The notes: generated by a model not told the origin, from the letters alone. 18,502 nt of DNA from Christensenellaceae bacterium (GCA_031287285.1 JAITTC010000047.1:1-18502), one strand, 5' to 3'. Numbered from the stretch's first letter, positions 7,357 through 14,856 are shown. Made by a program: numbers and translations.

Positions 7357-7643
7357 CCTTCCCCCACGCGAGCGGGGGTGCTATCGGCTTGTAGCCGAAC
7401 ATCTGCATAGCCGTTTCCCTTCCCCCACGCGAGCGGGGGTGCTATAATGCAAGATGTCGCTCAAAATGAAAAAAAAGATAATGCTTTCCCCGCGCGAGCG
7501 GAGATCAACGCAATAGAATTGCCGCGTGAGTTAATCAGCCCATGCTTTCCCCGCGCGAGCGGAGATCAATTTCACCGGCCAATGCAATTTGGCGGCAAAA
7601 CGGAGTAAACCGCGCTTTTAGGCGCGGGAACGGATTGGGTGCG

Positions 7644-7661
7644 CCCCTTCGTTTGAAGGGG
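7644..7661 (+). promoter_or_regulatory. Leader hairpin upstream of the lipoprotein gene
   Basis: CCCCTTC (7644-7650) and GAAGGGG (7655-7661) form a perfect 7-bp stem with a GTTT loop, 28 nt before the ATG at 7690. It is followed by an A-rich rather than T-rich run, so it is not a rho-independent terminator on either strand. It could stabilise the transcript's leader. A second hairpin lies at 7610-7627. Confidence 0.35.
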
Positions 7662-7689
7662 GAAAAATAAAAAGAAGGGATTTGTTCAT

Positions 7690-8349
7690 ATGCTGAGGAA
7701 AATGGCTCTACTCTGCCTTTGCGCGTTATGGCTTGCGGGCTGCAAGCCGCCGCTCAATATCAATACGGTTTTGAAGGAACCCCATTTCGCCGGAACCGTT
7801 GAAGAAGTGCGTGAAAGCAGCTTTTTGGTTCGCGTTGCAGACGGAGAGGCACTGCGCAGCAGCAGCGATTTGGTCGAAGTTTCGCTCGATGTAGAGCTGA
7901 AAGACACCAGGGTAGAGCTCATGTCGGGCGACGAGCTGACCATCTATTACGATGGCGAGGTTTTAGAGAGCTACCCCGCGCGGATCCGCAGGGTTTATGC
8001 CGTTCAGCTGACCAGCGCATCGAAGCTCGGCGACTGGGTCGATCTTGGGCTTGTGGAGCTCACGCTTTGGCGCGACGGATCAGAATCAAGGCGCGAAATC
8101 AACGAAAAGGGGGAAATCAACGGCCTTTTTGCTTGGTTTAAGGCCCTGAAGCTCAAGAAGCTTGAGGAGGGCCGTGATTTCGAAGAGGCCGAGCGCTACG
8201 ACTTCACCCTGCACAACCTAAACTCGGACGGCAGCGAGTATGGCAGCACCGAATTTCAGGTTTTGCTCAGCCCTTCGGGCGAAGGAGTTCTGCAGTATAA
8301 CGGGGAATGGTATGAGGTTTTGAACCCGTCAAACCCCCTCGCGAATTAG
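7690..8349 (+). CDS. Lipoprotein with a YobA-like (DUF3221-like) N-terminal domain
   Basis: The 219-residue protein is probably anchored on the outside of the membrane: residues 1-17 form a short signal peptide ending LAGC, with C18 as the lipidated residue. Residues about 32-108 resemble small Firmicute lipoproteins of the YobA/DUF3221 type: FAGTVEEVRESSFLVRV, then SSDLVEVSLDVEL, then GDELTIYYDGEVLESYPARIRRVYAVQL. The order 'strand - SSD - GDE - YDG - ESYPA' is what I recall of the family. Residues 110-219 look like a second beta-rich domain that I cannot name. No enzymatic motif is seen and the function is unknown. An AAGGGA site lies nine bases upstream of the ATG. The gene ends in TAG and lies 85 nt before spoIIP, so cotranscription is possible. 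Confidence 0.8.
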   Translation: MLRKMALLCLCALWLAGCKPPLNINTVLKEPHFAGTVEEVRESSFLVRVADGEALRSSSDLVEVSLDVELKDTRVELMSGDELTIYYDGEVLESYPARIRRVYAVQLTSASKLGDWVDLGLVELTLWRDGSESRREINEKGEINGLFAWFKALKLKKLEEGRDFEEAERYDFTLHNLNSDGSEYGSTEFQVLLSPSGEGVLQYNGEWYEVLNPSNPLAN

Positions 8350-8434
8350 GCGCGGAAAGGCCCTTCCGCCTTCGCATATTCCCGCCCGGCCAGGCATACC
8401 TTTGAAGCAACGACGCTTGAACGAGGTGGGGACG

Positions 8435-9583
8435 ATGATTCGCATAAAGGTTTTCAGGGCTTCACAGCTTTTGTACGGCGCGGCGGTGGTGCTGCTCTGC
8501 CTGCTGCTCCTGGGGCTCGGGCTCAGCTTCCTTTGGGGCGGGAACGGCAGCCAGACCCCGGCCACCAGCCCTCCCCGCATAGGGGAGCAGGCAAGCCCTG
8601 CCCCGGCGGCTGAAGAAGACGATGTAGAGATCGGCGACCGTTACGCGGCAGGCACTGAAAACGTGTCTGCCGCGGCTTTTGCGGCGCAGGATCTCGTTCG
8701 GCCCGCCGAGCGTTTCTCTGCCTGGCTTGTGAACGTAGACTTTTTAGACCCAATCAGCGTCTTGAGCTACCAATTCCCCTCGATCGCAGGGGAAGAAACC
8801 CTGCCCGTTACCGCAGAATCGGACGAGCACCTCCCGGATACAGCGGATGAAACCGAACGCATCCGCGTGGAGATCGAGCGAATCGAAAAGAGCGGCGAAA
8901 GCTACCAGGCCCCCGTGAAGGAGGATGGCAAGCCCCTGCGCGTGCTGATCTATCACACGCACAGCTATGAAGCCTATGCCCAAAATGCGGACGAGCCCTA
9001 TGTGGAAACCTCGCAATGGAGAACCAAGGACCAGAACCATAACATCATGCGCGTGGGCAGCGAGCTGGCGCAGCTCCTGGAAGGCTACGGCATCGAGGTG
9101 GTGCATGACCTGACCGAGCACGAGCCGCCAAAACTCGGCACCGCCTACACAAGGTCGCTCAAGACCCTCGAAGGCTATGCGGAGCGCGGCGAAACATTCG
9201 ACATGATGATCGACCTGCACCGCGACGCGGCCAGTGTGCGCAACACCAAAATGGCGACCGTCTCGGCTGGCGGGCTGCCTGCGGCCAGGCTCATGGTGCT
9301 GATCGGAAACGGCGAGCGCGGCTTTGCGATCATGCCCAACTGGAGCGAGAACTACAAGTTTGGCCAGGCCCTGACCAGCATCCTGAACGAGCAGACCCCG
9401 GGCATCGCCCGCGATGTGATGGTGAAGACCGGGCGCTATAACCAGCACATGTCGGAAAGCGCCCTGCTGATCGAGGTGGGGCATAACCTCAACACCTTGG
9501 AGGAAGCTATTCGCTCGATGGAACCGCTGGCCAAGGCCATCTACACACTGCTCAGCGGCGGCCAAACGGAAGAAGGCGCTTGA
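8435..9583 (+). CDS. spoIIP: Stage II sporulation protein P (SpoIIP), peptidoglycan amidase/endopeptidase
   Basis: SpoIIP works with SpoIID and SpoIIM at the engulfing membrane, cutting stem peptides and cross-links so that the mother cell can engulf the forespore. The 382-residue protein has one membrane helix (about 13-34), a low-complexity acidic linker (about 40-90) and the SpoIIP domain. Family signatures are LRVLIYHTHSYEAY at 168-181 (zinc-site His174), MMIDLHRDA at 257-265 (His262) and ALLIEVGHNLNT at 343-354 (Glu347, the Amidase_3-like C-terminal Glu). I chose ATG 8435 because GAGGTGGGG lies directly upstream; an in-frame TTG at 8402 has no such support. Length is close to the family's usual 350-400. 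It implies that the organism or its ancestors form endospores. Confidence 0.93.
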   Translation: MIRIKVFRASQLLYGAAVVLLCLLLLGLGLSFLWGGNGSQTPATSPPRIGEQASPAPAAEEDDVEIGDRYAAGTENVSAAAFAAQDLVRPAERFSAWLVNVDFLDPISVLSYQFPSIAGEETLPVTAESDEHLPDTADETERIRVEIERIEKSGESYQAPVKEDGKPLRVLIYHTHSYEAYAQNADEPYVETSQWRTKDQNHNIMRVGSELAQLLEGYGIEVVHDLTEHEPPKLGTAYTRSLKTLEGYAERGETFDMMIDLHRDAASVRNTKMATVSAGGLPAARLMVLIGNGERGFAIMPNWSENYKFGQALTSILNEQTPGIARDVMVKTGRYNQHMSESALLIEVGHNLNTLEEAIRSMEPLAKAIYTLLSGGQTEEGA

Positions 9584-9608
9584 AGCGCCGCAAAAAACGC
9601 GCTATACT
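9580..9608 (+). promoter_or_regulatory. Promoter overlapping the spoIIP stop
   Basis: TTGAAG (9580-9585), a 17-nt spacer and TATACT (9603-9608) form a good sigma-A promoter. The -35 box overlaps the end of spoIIP (TGA at 9581-9583). It would drive the hydrolase gene at 9671 independently of sporulation. Confidence 0.65.
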
Positions 9609-9670
9609 GGCCCCGGAACCAGGCTTTTTCAGGGGATGAGAAAGCGAAAGAATAAAGGGGCGAAAAAAAC

Positions 9671-10375
9671 ATGCTGTTTCAAAATCTGAAGGACGTCGCC
9701 TTTGTGGGCGACGCCTTCGTAAAGGGGCCCATTCGCGCCGTGGTGCTGAGCTTCCATGGGCTGAACTTCAGCGCGCAGAAGCTTTGGCCCGATCTGGATG
9801 AAATCGAGCTGGCCGCGCATGGCGCCCTATGCATTTACCCCTATTATGGCCCCTGGTCGTGGATGAACGCGGAGTCGCGAAGGCTCGTGGATGAGATCGT
9901 CGAGCGCGCTTATGCGGAATTTGGCCTTTCGGATGAGATCCCGCTCTTCATCAGGGGCGGCAGCATGGGCGGCTACTCGGCGCTTGTTTATGCGCTCAAT
10001 GCAAGGCGCCGGCCCAAAGCGGTGGCCTGCAACTGCCCCGTGACCGACCCGGAATTCCACCTGGCCGAGCGCAGCGATCTGCCGCGCACCTTTCTTCTGG
10101 CCTATGGCCTGGGCGAAAAGCCGCTTGAAGAGGTCTTGATCGAGAATTCGCCCCTCCGCCAGGCAGGAAGGATGCCAAGAGTGCCCTATTTCATCGTGCA
10201 TGGCACCGTGGACCCGGCCGTGAACAAGCAGGCGCATTCCGATCGATTCGTGAAGCGGATGCGCGAGCTTGGCCACGAGGTGAACTACGTTGAAGCGGAG
10301 GGCATGGGGCACTGCGGCTTTGTGGACTATGATGTTTACCGGCAGTACCAGGACTTCATCCTCAGCCGCATTTGA
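9671..10375 (+). CDS. Alpha/beta hydrolase (prolyl-oligopeptidase/esterase-like)
   Basis: The 234-residue protein has a complete alpha/beta-hydrolase signature: the oxyanion region LSFHGLN (26-32), the nucleophile elbow RGGSMGGYSA with Ser98, the acid in VHGTVDPAV (Asp181) and the catalytic His in GMGHCGF (His214). There is no signal peptide, so it should be cytoplasmic. GGSMGG and the HGTVDPAV...GMGHCGF end resemble dipeptidyl-peptidase-IV-like or acyl esterase domains. The substrate cannot be read from the sequence. It has its own promoter (9580-9608) and an AAAGGGG site upstream. The next reading frame starts 33 nt after its TGA, so the two were probably cotranscribed. Confidence 0.85.
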   Translation: MLFQNLKDVAFVGDAFVKGPIRAVVLSFHGLNFSAQKLWPDLDEIELAAHGALCIYPYYGPWSWMNAESRRLVDEIVERAYAEFGLSDEIPLFIRGGSMGGYSALVYALNARRRPKAVACNCPVTDPEFHLAERSDLPRTFLLAYGLGEKPLEEVLIENSPLRQAGRMPRVPYFIVHGTVDPAVNKQAHSDRFVKRMRELGHEVNYVEAEGMGHCGFVDYDVYRQYQDFILSRI

Positions 10376-10408
10376 ACGAAGGCAGCAAGACGGGGAGGAA
10401 AAAGCGCC

Positions 10409-11023
10409 ATGACGCTTGAAATCAAACCATTAACGCCGGAACTTGCCTAGGATTACTTTGACTTTCACGAAAACAGAGCCTTCAGCGACCATGCGGAGTG
10501 GTCGCATTGCTATTGCGTCGCCTTCCACATAAACGAAGAGGATCACCGGGCGATCTTCGGGGCGAGGGACGCGGAAGGCCTCGACGCGATGCGCCGCGAA
10601 ATCAAGCTCCGCGCGAAAAAGCTCATCGAAAGCGGCGCGCTCAGGGGCTACATGGCCTACGAGAGCGGCCAAATGGTGGGTTGGTGCAACGCGAACGATA
10701 AGGCGGCCTATACCGGCTTTCACTTCGATAAAGAGGTGGATGCCTTCATTCGTGGAAGCGGCGGCGAGCGCGTGAAGGAAGTGGTTTGCTTCTGCATCGC
10801 GCCCGGGCACCGGGGAAAGGGCGTGGCGACCGCGCTGCTTAACAGGGTGATAGCCGATGCCAAAAACGAGGGGTATTTGGCCGTGGAGGGCTACCCGCAG
10901 ATAGTCAGCGAGCGCGACCCCTTCGACATGTTCGGCCCCGTTCGGCTCTTTGAGAAGGCGGGCTTTCGCGAGGTCGCGAGGAGCGGCCAAACGATGCTCA
11001 TGCGCAGGGAACTAGGGGAATAA
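10409..11023 (+). pseudogene. GNAT-family N-acetyltransferase interrupted by in-frame TAG at codon 14
   Basis: From the ATG at 10409 (GGGGAGG just upstream) the frame reads MTLEIKPLTPELA, then TAG at 10448-10450, then continues without another stop as DYFDFHENRAFSDHAEWSHC to the TAA at 11021-11023. Joined, it would be a normal GNAT protein of about 204 residues. The acetyl-CoA loop is CIAPGHRGKGVATALL, followed by GFREVARS near the C-terminus. Such enzymes transfer an acetyl group to an amine; the acceptor is unknown. Residues on both sides of the TAG look conserved, so a sense codon was probably mutated. TAG ends at least seven other genes here, so recoding is unlikely. Translation could restart at ATG 10589, but that would drop about 60 residues. 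A sequencing error is also possible. Confidence 0.8.
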
Positions 11024-11033
11024 GGCCTAGCGG

Positions 11034-11061
11034 GGCGGGCGGGGCTTCAGCTTCGCCCGCC
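11034..11061 (+). terminator. GC-rich hairpin after the GNAT frame (weak terminator candidate)
   Basis: GGCGGGCG (11034-11041) pairs with CGCCCGCC (11054-11061), a perfect 8-bp stem starting 11 nt after the TAA. The following bases are TTGGCGCG, not a T-run, so termination would be inefficient or factor-dependent. Confidence 0.35.
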
Positions 11062-11249
11062 TTGGCGCGTCTAAGAGGGCTTTTGCAAGGTTTTACACGG
11101 GGATTTGTGCCTTAAAACCGCCGCCCATGCCTAGCGGCGATGAGAAAGGGCAAAAGCCGCATCACCGGCTGGCGCACGAACCTAACCTGCCTAAATCCTC
11201 CCTCTTTATATGAGAGAAAAGCAGCCGTTATGAAAGGACTAATTCATGC

Positions 11250-12341
11250 ATGTGGTATTTATTTCTTTGCGCCGCACTGCTCTTGCTCACTTCGGGTGTT
11301 TTTCTTGTTGTTCGGCGCAAAAAGGGCGGTCATGTCGGGTTCAAAACGCTCGGAATTGTTATCAGCTTTATTTTGGCGGTTGTTCCGCTCGGCTTTGTGG
11401 TTTTGTTCCCGCCGCACAAGACCATACCTGTAACGGGTAACTTCGCATACGCTCATACAACAGCGCAGTATGAGGAAAACCGGATTGAAACGTATAAAGA
11501 CGACGGAAGCAACCGAAAAATCAGCGTGATCATCTACTATCCAACAGGCGGCGAAATCGCGGAAAATACCTGCCCGCTTGTCGTGTTTTCCCACGGAGGA
11601 ATGGGCTACGCGAAGAGCAATATTTCACTCTACGAGGAACTTGCAAGCCACGGCTATGTCGTTATTTCAATCGACCACACCTATCAGGCTCTTTTTACAA
11701 AAATCGACGGCAAAACGGTTTATATCGACAGCGGCTATATGAAAGAACTGAACGCGGAAGATGCCGGCCTTGACCCGCAAAACAGCTATGAAAAGTATGC
11801 CGAATGGATGAATATTCGCATGGGAGATATTGACTATGTCATTGACCGCGCAAAAGAACAGGCCCGGAAGCAAGATTCCTTTTATAGGCTGATCAACACG
11901 GATAAAATCGCCGTAATCGGCCATTCGCTCGGCGGCTCGGCGGCACTCGGCACAGGGCGTGCAAGAAGCGATATTTCGGCGGTGATTGCGCTGGAAGCAC
12001 CGTTTATGCACGACATTATCGGTGTCAGCGGCGATGATTTTATTTGGCGAAGCGAACCGTATCCCGTTCCTGTGCTCAATATCTACACCGACAGCTCCTA
12101 CAGGCACTTGAACGACTGGAAACAGTACGCGGAAAACGCCGCGCTTTTAGGCGGCCAAGACAGCGATGTTCAGAGTATTTATATCGAGGGCTGCAATCAC
12201 TTTTCCATTACCGATTTGGCGCTCACAAGCCCGATTCTTACAAGGATTTTAGGCGAGATTTCCCCAAAAATTACCGCTGAAGAGAGCCTGAAAACAATCA
12301 ATGAGGCGTGTTTAAAGTTTTTGGATTCATACTTGAAATAG
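11250..12341 (+). CDS. Membrane-anchored alpha/beta hydrolase (PAF-acetylhydrolase/dienelactone-hydrolase-like), probably acquired
   Basis: The 363-residue protein begins with two membrane helices (about 2-21 and 33-53). An extracytoplasmic or membrane-bound hydrolase domain follows: the oxyanion region PLVVFSHGGMGY (109-120), the nucleophile elbow IAVIGHSLGGSAAL (220-233, Ser226), a likely acid in the LNIYTDSS segment (about 281) and the catalytic His in IEGCNHFSI (His317). The layout resembles platelet-activating-factor acetylhydrolase-like lipases. The substrate is unknown. Composition stands out: one sample line (11461-11520) is 45% GC against 70% for 10801-10860, and AT-rich codons (AAA, ATT, TAT) are frequent. 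This suggests lateral transfer. The ATG at 11250 has an AAAGGA site about 10 nt upstream; an overlapping ATG at 11246 is out of frame. It ends in TAG. Confidence 0.85.
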   Translation: MWYLFLCAALLLLTSGVFLVVRRKKGGHVGFKTLGIVISFILAVVPLGFVVLFPPHKTIPVTGNFAYAHTTAQYEENRIETYKDDGSNRKISVIIYYPTGGEIAENTCPLVVFSHGGMGYAKSNISLYEELASHGYVVISIDHTYQALFTKIDGKTVYIDSGYMKELNAEDAGLDPQNSYEKYAEWMNIRMGDIDYVIDRAKEQARKQDSFYRLINTDKIAVIGHSLGGSAALGTGRARSDISAVIALEAPFMHDIIGVSGDDFIWRSEPYPVPVLNIYTDSSYRHLNDWKQYAENAALLGGQDSDVQSIYIEGCNHFSITDLALTSPILTRILGEISPKITAEESLKTINEACLKFLDSYLK

Positions 12342-12736
12342 GAAAAGATATACTATGCCTGGCTCTGTGTGTGTTCGTTTTGACTTTGCAGAAGATGACT
12401 CCCAACCCAAAGAGATTGGCTCTAACCTGAGCAGTGCTTATAAAAGATCGAGATCCTGAAGCGCTAAACGCTTCATATCCAGCGAAGAGGGCTCGCTTCT
12501 GGCAGAGGAGTCGTTTTGGAGCGACAGAAGAAAGGTGTTGCCGTGGCGCTGAATGCGGGCGCAAACAAGGAGCCAATGGCGCCGCCGGGGGCTAAAACAA
12601 GCCCGTTTTGGGCTTATTCAGCCGCTCATGCTCTTCCGGCCGCTCCTTCTCGCCCGGCCGCTCCGCCCTGCAAGGTATAGGGCGCCAGCGAATTGAAGAA
12701 AATACCCCCAAGATCAGTTGCGAGAGGAAGAGATGG
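12342..12736 (+). other. Gene-poor stretch after the low-GC hydrolase
   Basis: The lower-GC composition continues to about 12470 and then reverts. A 34-codon frame (12355-12459, MPGSVCVRFDFAEDD...) begins after an AGGAAAAG motif but resembles nothing I know and may be a remnant. A small hairpin AGCCC-GTTTT-GGGCT lies at about 12600-12614. No other feature is visible. Confidence 0.4.
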
Positions 12737-12925
12737 ATGGAAGACAGGTTCTGGGCCATGTACGCCCAGCTCTTTAATGCGCAGACGGACGCGATCACCG
12801 ACCTTGGGCGGATTCGCGATCGGCTCATCAAAGCCCAGCAGGAAACCGAGCGGATGATGGCGGACGCGGAGCCTCGGATCATCGGCCTGCCCTTGCGGCA
12901 GAAGGAGGACCCTGAAAAAAAGTAG
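12737..12925 (+). CDS. Small hypothetical protein, helical (62 aa)
   Basis: From the ATG at 12737 the frame gives MEDRFWAMYAQLFNAQTDAI and continues to a TAG at 12923-12925. The middle (about 14-47, TDAITDLGRIRDRLIKAQQETERMM) is highly charged with heptad-like hydrophobics and should be helical, possibly coiled coil. The C-terminus is charged (RQKEDPEKK). A GAGAGGAAG site lies seven bases upstream, which favours this start over the earlier in-frame start at 12608. There is no membrane segment or known motif. The site, the biased composition and a terminator downstream support a real gene. Function unknown. Confidence 0.55.
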   Translation: MEDRFWAMYAQLFNAQTDAITDLGRIRDRLIKAQQETERMMADAEPRIIGLPLRQKEDPEKK

Positions 12926-12969
12926 GGCTGCCGCTCCCCCTTGCGAGACGGAGAAATCCGTGCTAAGCT

Positions 12970-13014
12970 AAAAGCCGTAAAGCTCTTGATTTTTAAGGGT
13001 TTTGCGGCTTTTTT
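12970..13014 (+). terminator. Rho-independent terminator-like hairpin before the radical SAM gene
   Basis: AAAAGCCG (12970-12977) pairs with CGGCTTTT (13005-13012), extended by AAA/TTT pairing inside, and is followed by a T-run to 13014. It can end transcription from the small ORF at 12737. It also lies only 38 nt before the next start codon, so it may sit in that gene's leader. Confidence 0.65.
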
Positions 13015-13052
13015 GCGGCAAAAACAGCGTTTTCTTATAGGAGGGAAGAACG

Positions 13053-13967
13053 ATGAACTGCACGCTTTGCGGCCGGGCCTGCGGGGCCGACCGATCAATC
13101 GGCGAGATCGGCTTTTGCGCCATGGGCGAACAGCCCGTGCTGGCCAGGGCGATGCTTCACCACTGGGAGGAACCCTGCATTTCCGGCACGAAGGGTTCCG
13201 GAGCGGTGTTTTTTTCGGGCTGTTCGCTGCGCTGCGGCTACTGCCAAAACTACGAGATTTCACATATGGGCTTTGGCGCTGCGATCGACGTGGCCAGGCT
13301 TAGAGATATCTTCGAGGAACTGATCGATCAGGGCGCGCACAACATCAACCTCGTCAATCCCACGCACTTCGTTCCCGCGATTCTGCGGGCCCTCGCGCGC
13401 AAGCTGCCCGTGCCGGTGGTCTATAACAGCCACGGCTATGATTCCGTGCAGACCATTCGCGCGCTGAAGGGCAAGGTCGATATTTACCTGCCCGACTTAA
13501 AGTACTTCTTCAAGCTGCCGGCCCGCCGCTATTCCGGCGTGGAGGATTATTTCGGGGTCGCTTCCAAGGCGATTGACGAGATGGTCGCGCAGGTCGGCCC
13601 GGCGGTGATGGGCGAGGACGGACTGCTGCAAAGCGGCGTGCTGATCCGCCACCTTCTTCTGCCGCTGCAGGCGGAGGGCGCGATGCGCATCATCGACCAT
13701 ATAAAGGAGCGCTACGGCGATGCCGTCCTTTTTTCGCTGATGCGGCAATATACGCCAAATGAGATCAGCTCTAGGTACCCAGAGATTCACCGCCGCGTAA
13801 CGCAGGAGGAATACGCCCTGGTGGAGCAAGCTCTTTTTGATTCGGGGCTCGAGGGCTTCGTGCAGGAGGAAGAGAGCGCGGATGAAGCGTATTTGCCCGC
13901 GTTTGACCTAAGCGGCGTGCGCCCCAAGGAAGAAGATCCCTTCGGTATTTGCGGGGGCGAGAGCTAG
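13053..13967 (+). CDS. Radical SAM protein, PflX/COG1313-like (PflA-related)
   Basis: The 304-residue protein carries the radical SAM motif FFSGCSLRCGYCQN (53-66; Cys57, Cys61, Cys64 bind the 4Fe-4S cluster). Four further N-terminal cysteines (Cys3, Cys6, Cys10, Cys22 in MNCTLCGRAC...GFC) may bind iron or zinc. This N-terminal CxxCxxxC plus CSLRCxYCQN matches the uncharacterised pyruvate-formate-lyase-activase-like family (COG1313/PflX). A glycyl-radical-activating role is only inferred from PflA kinship, and no glycyl radical enzyme gene lies nearby. Other family-like stretches are NINLVNPTHFVPAI, YNSHGYDS and YLPDLKY. AGGAGGG lies upstream of the ATG. The next gene starts 1 nt after its TAG, so the two are translationally coupled. 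Confidence 0.88.
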   Translation: MNCTLCGRACGADRSIGEIGFCAMGEQPVLARAMLHHWEEPCISGTKGSGAVFFSGCSLRCGYCQNYEISHMGFGAAIDVARLRDIFEELIDQGAHNINLVNPTHFVPAILRALARKLPVPVVYNSHGYDSVQTIRALKGKVDIYLPDLKYFFKLPARRYSGVEDYFGVASKAIDEMVAQVGPAVMGEDGLLQSGVLIRHLLLPLQAEGAMRIIDHIKERYGDAVLFSLMRQYTPNEISSRYPEIHRRVTQEEYALVEQALFDSGLEGFVQEEESADEAYLPAFDLSGVRPKEEDPFGICGGES

Positions 13968-13968
13968 G

Positions 13969-14856
13969 ATGGAACTGCTCCTTCCGCTCGAAGGGCTCAG
14001 AAGCCCGGCGCTTGATGCCTTCTTCATGGCGGTCACCCAGCTGGGCGGCGAAAGCGCGCTGCTCGCGGCCGTGCTGCTGCTGTATTGGTGCGTCGATAAG
14101 CGCGCCGGGCTGCATCTTGCGCTGATCTACTTTGTTTCGGGGCTTTTTGGCCAGCTTTTGAAGCTTTGCTTCCTCGTGCCGCGCCCCTTTGTGCTCGATG
14201 CCCGCCTGCAGCCCGTGAAAGAAGCCCTGCCCACGGCAACCGGCTACTCCTTCCCCTCGGGGCATGCCGCCGCCGCGGGTTCGCTGGCGGTGGGCCTTGG
14301 GGCTTGGCTGAAAAGGCGCTGGGTTTGGGTTCTTGCCCTGCTTTACGCGCTGCTGGTGGGGTTTTCGCGGCTCTACCTTGGCGTGCACAGCCTGCGGGAC
14401 GTGCTCTGCGGCCTCGTGCTGGCCGCGCTTGCGGCAAGGCTCGTCACCGCGCTGGAAGGCGCCCCAAACGGCGAAAGGTGGATCTTCCGCCTGGGGCTCT
14501 GCGGCGCCGCCTTGCTTTGCGCCTTCGCGCTTCTGCGCAGCACCTTGGGTGTTCCGCCTGAAATGACGGCGGACGCGCTGAAGACCGCGGGGGCGGCTTT
14601 TGGGCTGCTGCTTGGCTGGCGGGCAGAGAGGCGCTTTGTTCGCTTTGAAGCGGCGGCGCCCCCCCTTGCGCAGGCACTGAAGCTGCTTTCGGGGCTGTTG
14701 ATCGCCGTGGGCCTGAAGGAAGGACTGGCCGCCCTGCTGGGTGCTGCCTCCCCCTTTATGGCGCTTGGCTATGCGGTGCTGGTCTTTTATTTGGTGGCCG
14801 GGCACCCATTTTTCTTTCAAAAAGCGATGGAAAAGGCGAAAAAGGCGAAAGGGTAG
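13969..14856 (+). CDS. PAP2-family membrane phosphatase
   Basis: The 295-residue integral membrane protein has all three phosphatidic-acid-phosphatase type 2 motifs: KLCFLVPRP (Lys65, Arg72, Pro73), YSFPSGHA (Ser97, His99) and SRLYLGVHSLRD (Arg134, His140, Asp144). His140 is the expected nucleophile. About eight hydrophobic helices are visible, more than the six of a minimal PAP2, because the C-terminal part (about 155-290) adds further helices. Likely substrates are lipid phosphates such as phosphatidic acid or undecaprenyl pyrophosphate, with the active site facing outward; the choice is inference. The ATG lies 1 nt after the radical SAM stop, without a strong ribosome site of its own. Confidence 0.93.
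   Translation: MELLLPLEGLRSPALDAFFMAVTQLGGESALLAAVLLLYWCVDKRAGLHLALIYFVSGLFGQLLKLCFLVPRPFVLDARLQPVKEALPTATGYSFPSGHAAAAGSLAVGLGAWLKRRWVWVLALLYALLVGFSRLYLGVHSLRDVLCGLVLAALAARLVTALEGAPNGERWIFRLGLCGAALLCAFALLRSTLGVPPEMTADALKTAGAAFGLLLGWRAERRFVRFEAAAPPLAQALKLLSGLLIAVGLKEGLAALLGAASPFMALGYAVLVFYLVAGHPFFFQKAMEKAKKAKG

Larger units (their letters stand above)
6599..7572 (+). CRISPR. Array B: type I-E-like CRISPR repeats with true spacers and palindromic inserts
   Basis: Nine 29-nt repeats start at about 6599, 6660, 6721, 6993, 7059, 7207, 7357, 7418, 7483, with a tenth at 7544. Steps of exactly 61 nt occur at 6599-6660-6721, 7357-7418 and 7483-7544; steps of 65-66 nt occur at 7418-7483 and 6993-7059. 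Unique spacers therefore lie at 6628-6659, 6689-6720, 7022-7058, 7386-7417, 7447-7482 and 7512-7543. Intervals of 272, 148 and 150 nt instead carry palindromic units. Repeats drift along the array: CCCCGCACAAGCGGGG at the left, CCCCACGCGAGCGGGG at 7361-7376, and GAGCGGAGATCAA in the last two. A hairpin CCGCGC/GCGCGG at 7610-7627 sits close to where another unit would fall. No cas genes flank it. Confidence 0.68.

Noticed and set aside
10448..10450. TAG read as a sense codon (pyrrolysine or amber recoding)
   Set aside because: TAG is the terminal stop of the cyclophilin, NlpC/P60, YobA-like, low-GC hydrolase, small ORF, radical SAM and PAP2 genes here, so it acts as an ordinary stop; the product is a common GNAT, not a methylamine methyltransferase.
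13013..13041. TTGCGG - 17 nt - TATAGG as a promoter for the radical SAM gene
   Set aside because: Transcription would start about 5 nt before the ATG, downstream of the AGGAGGG ribosome site that clearly serves this gene.
13771..14820. 349-codon minus-strand frame opposite the PAP2 gene
   Set aside because: It is an antisense shadow; the plus-strand frame contains all three PAP2 motifs and fits the operon.
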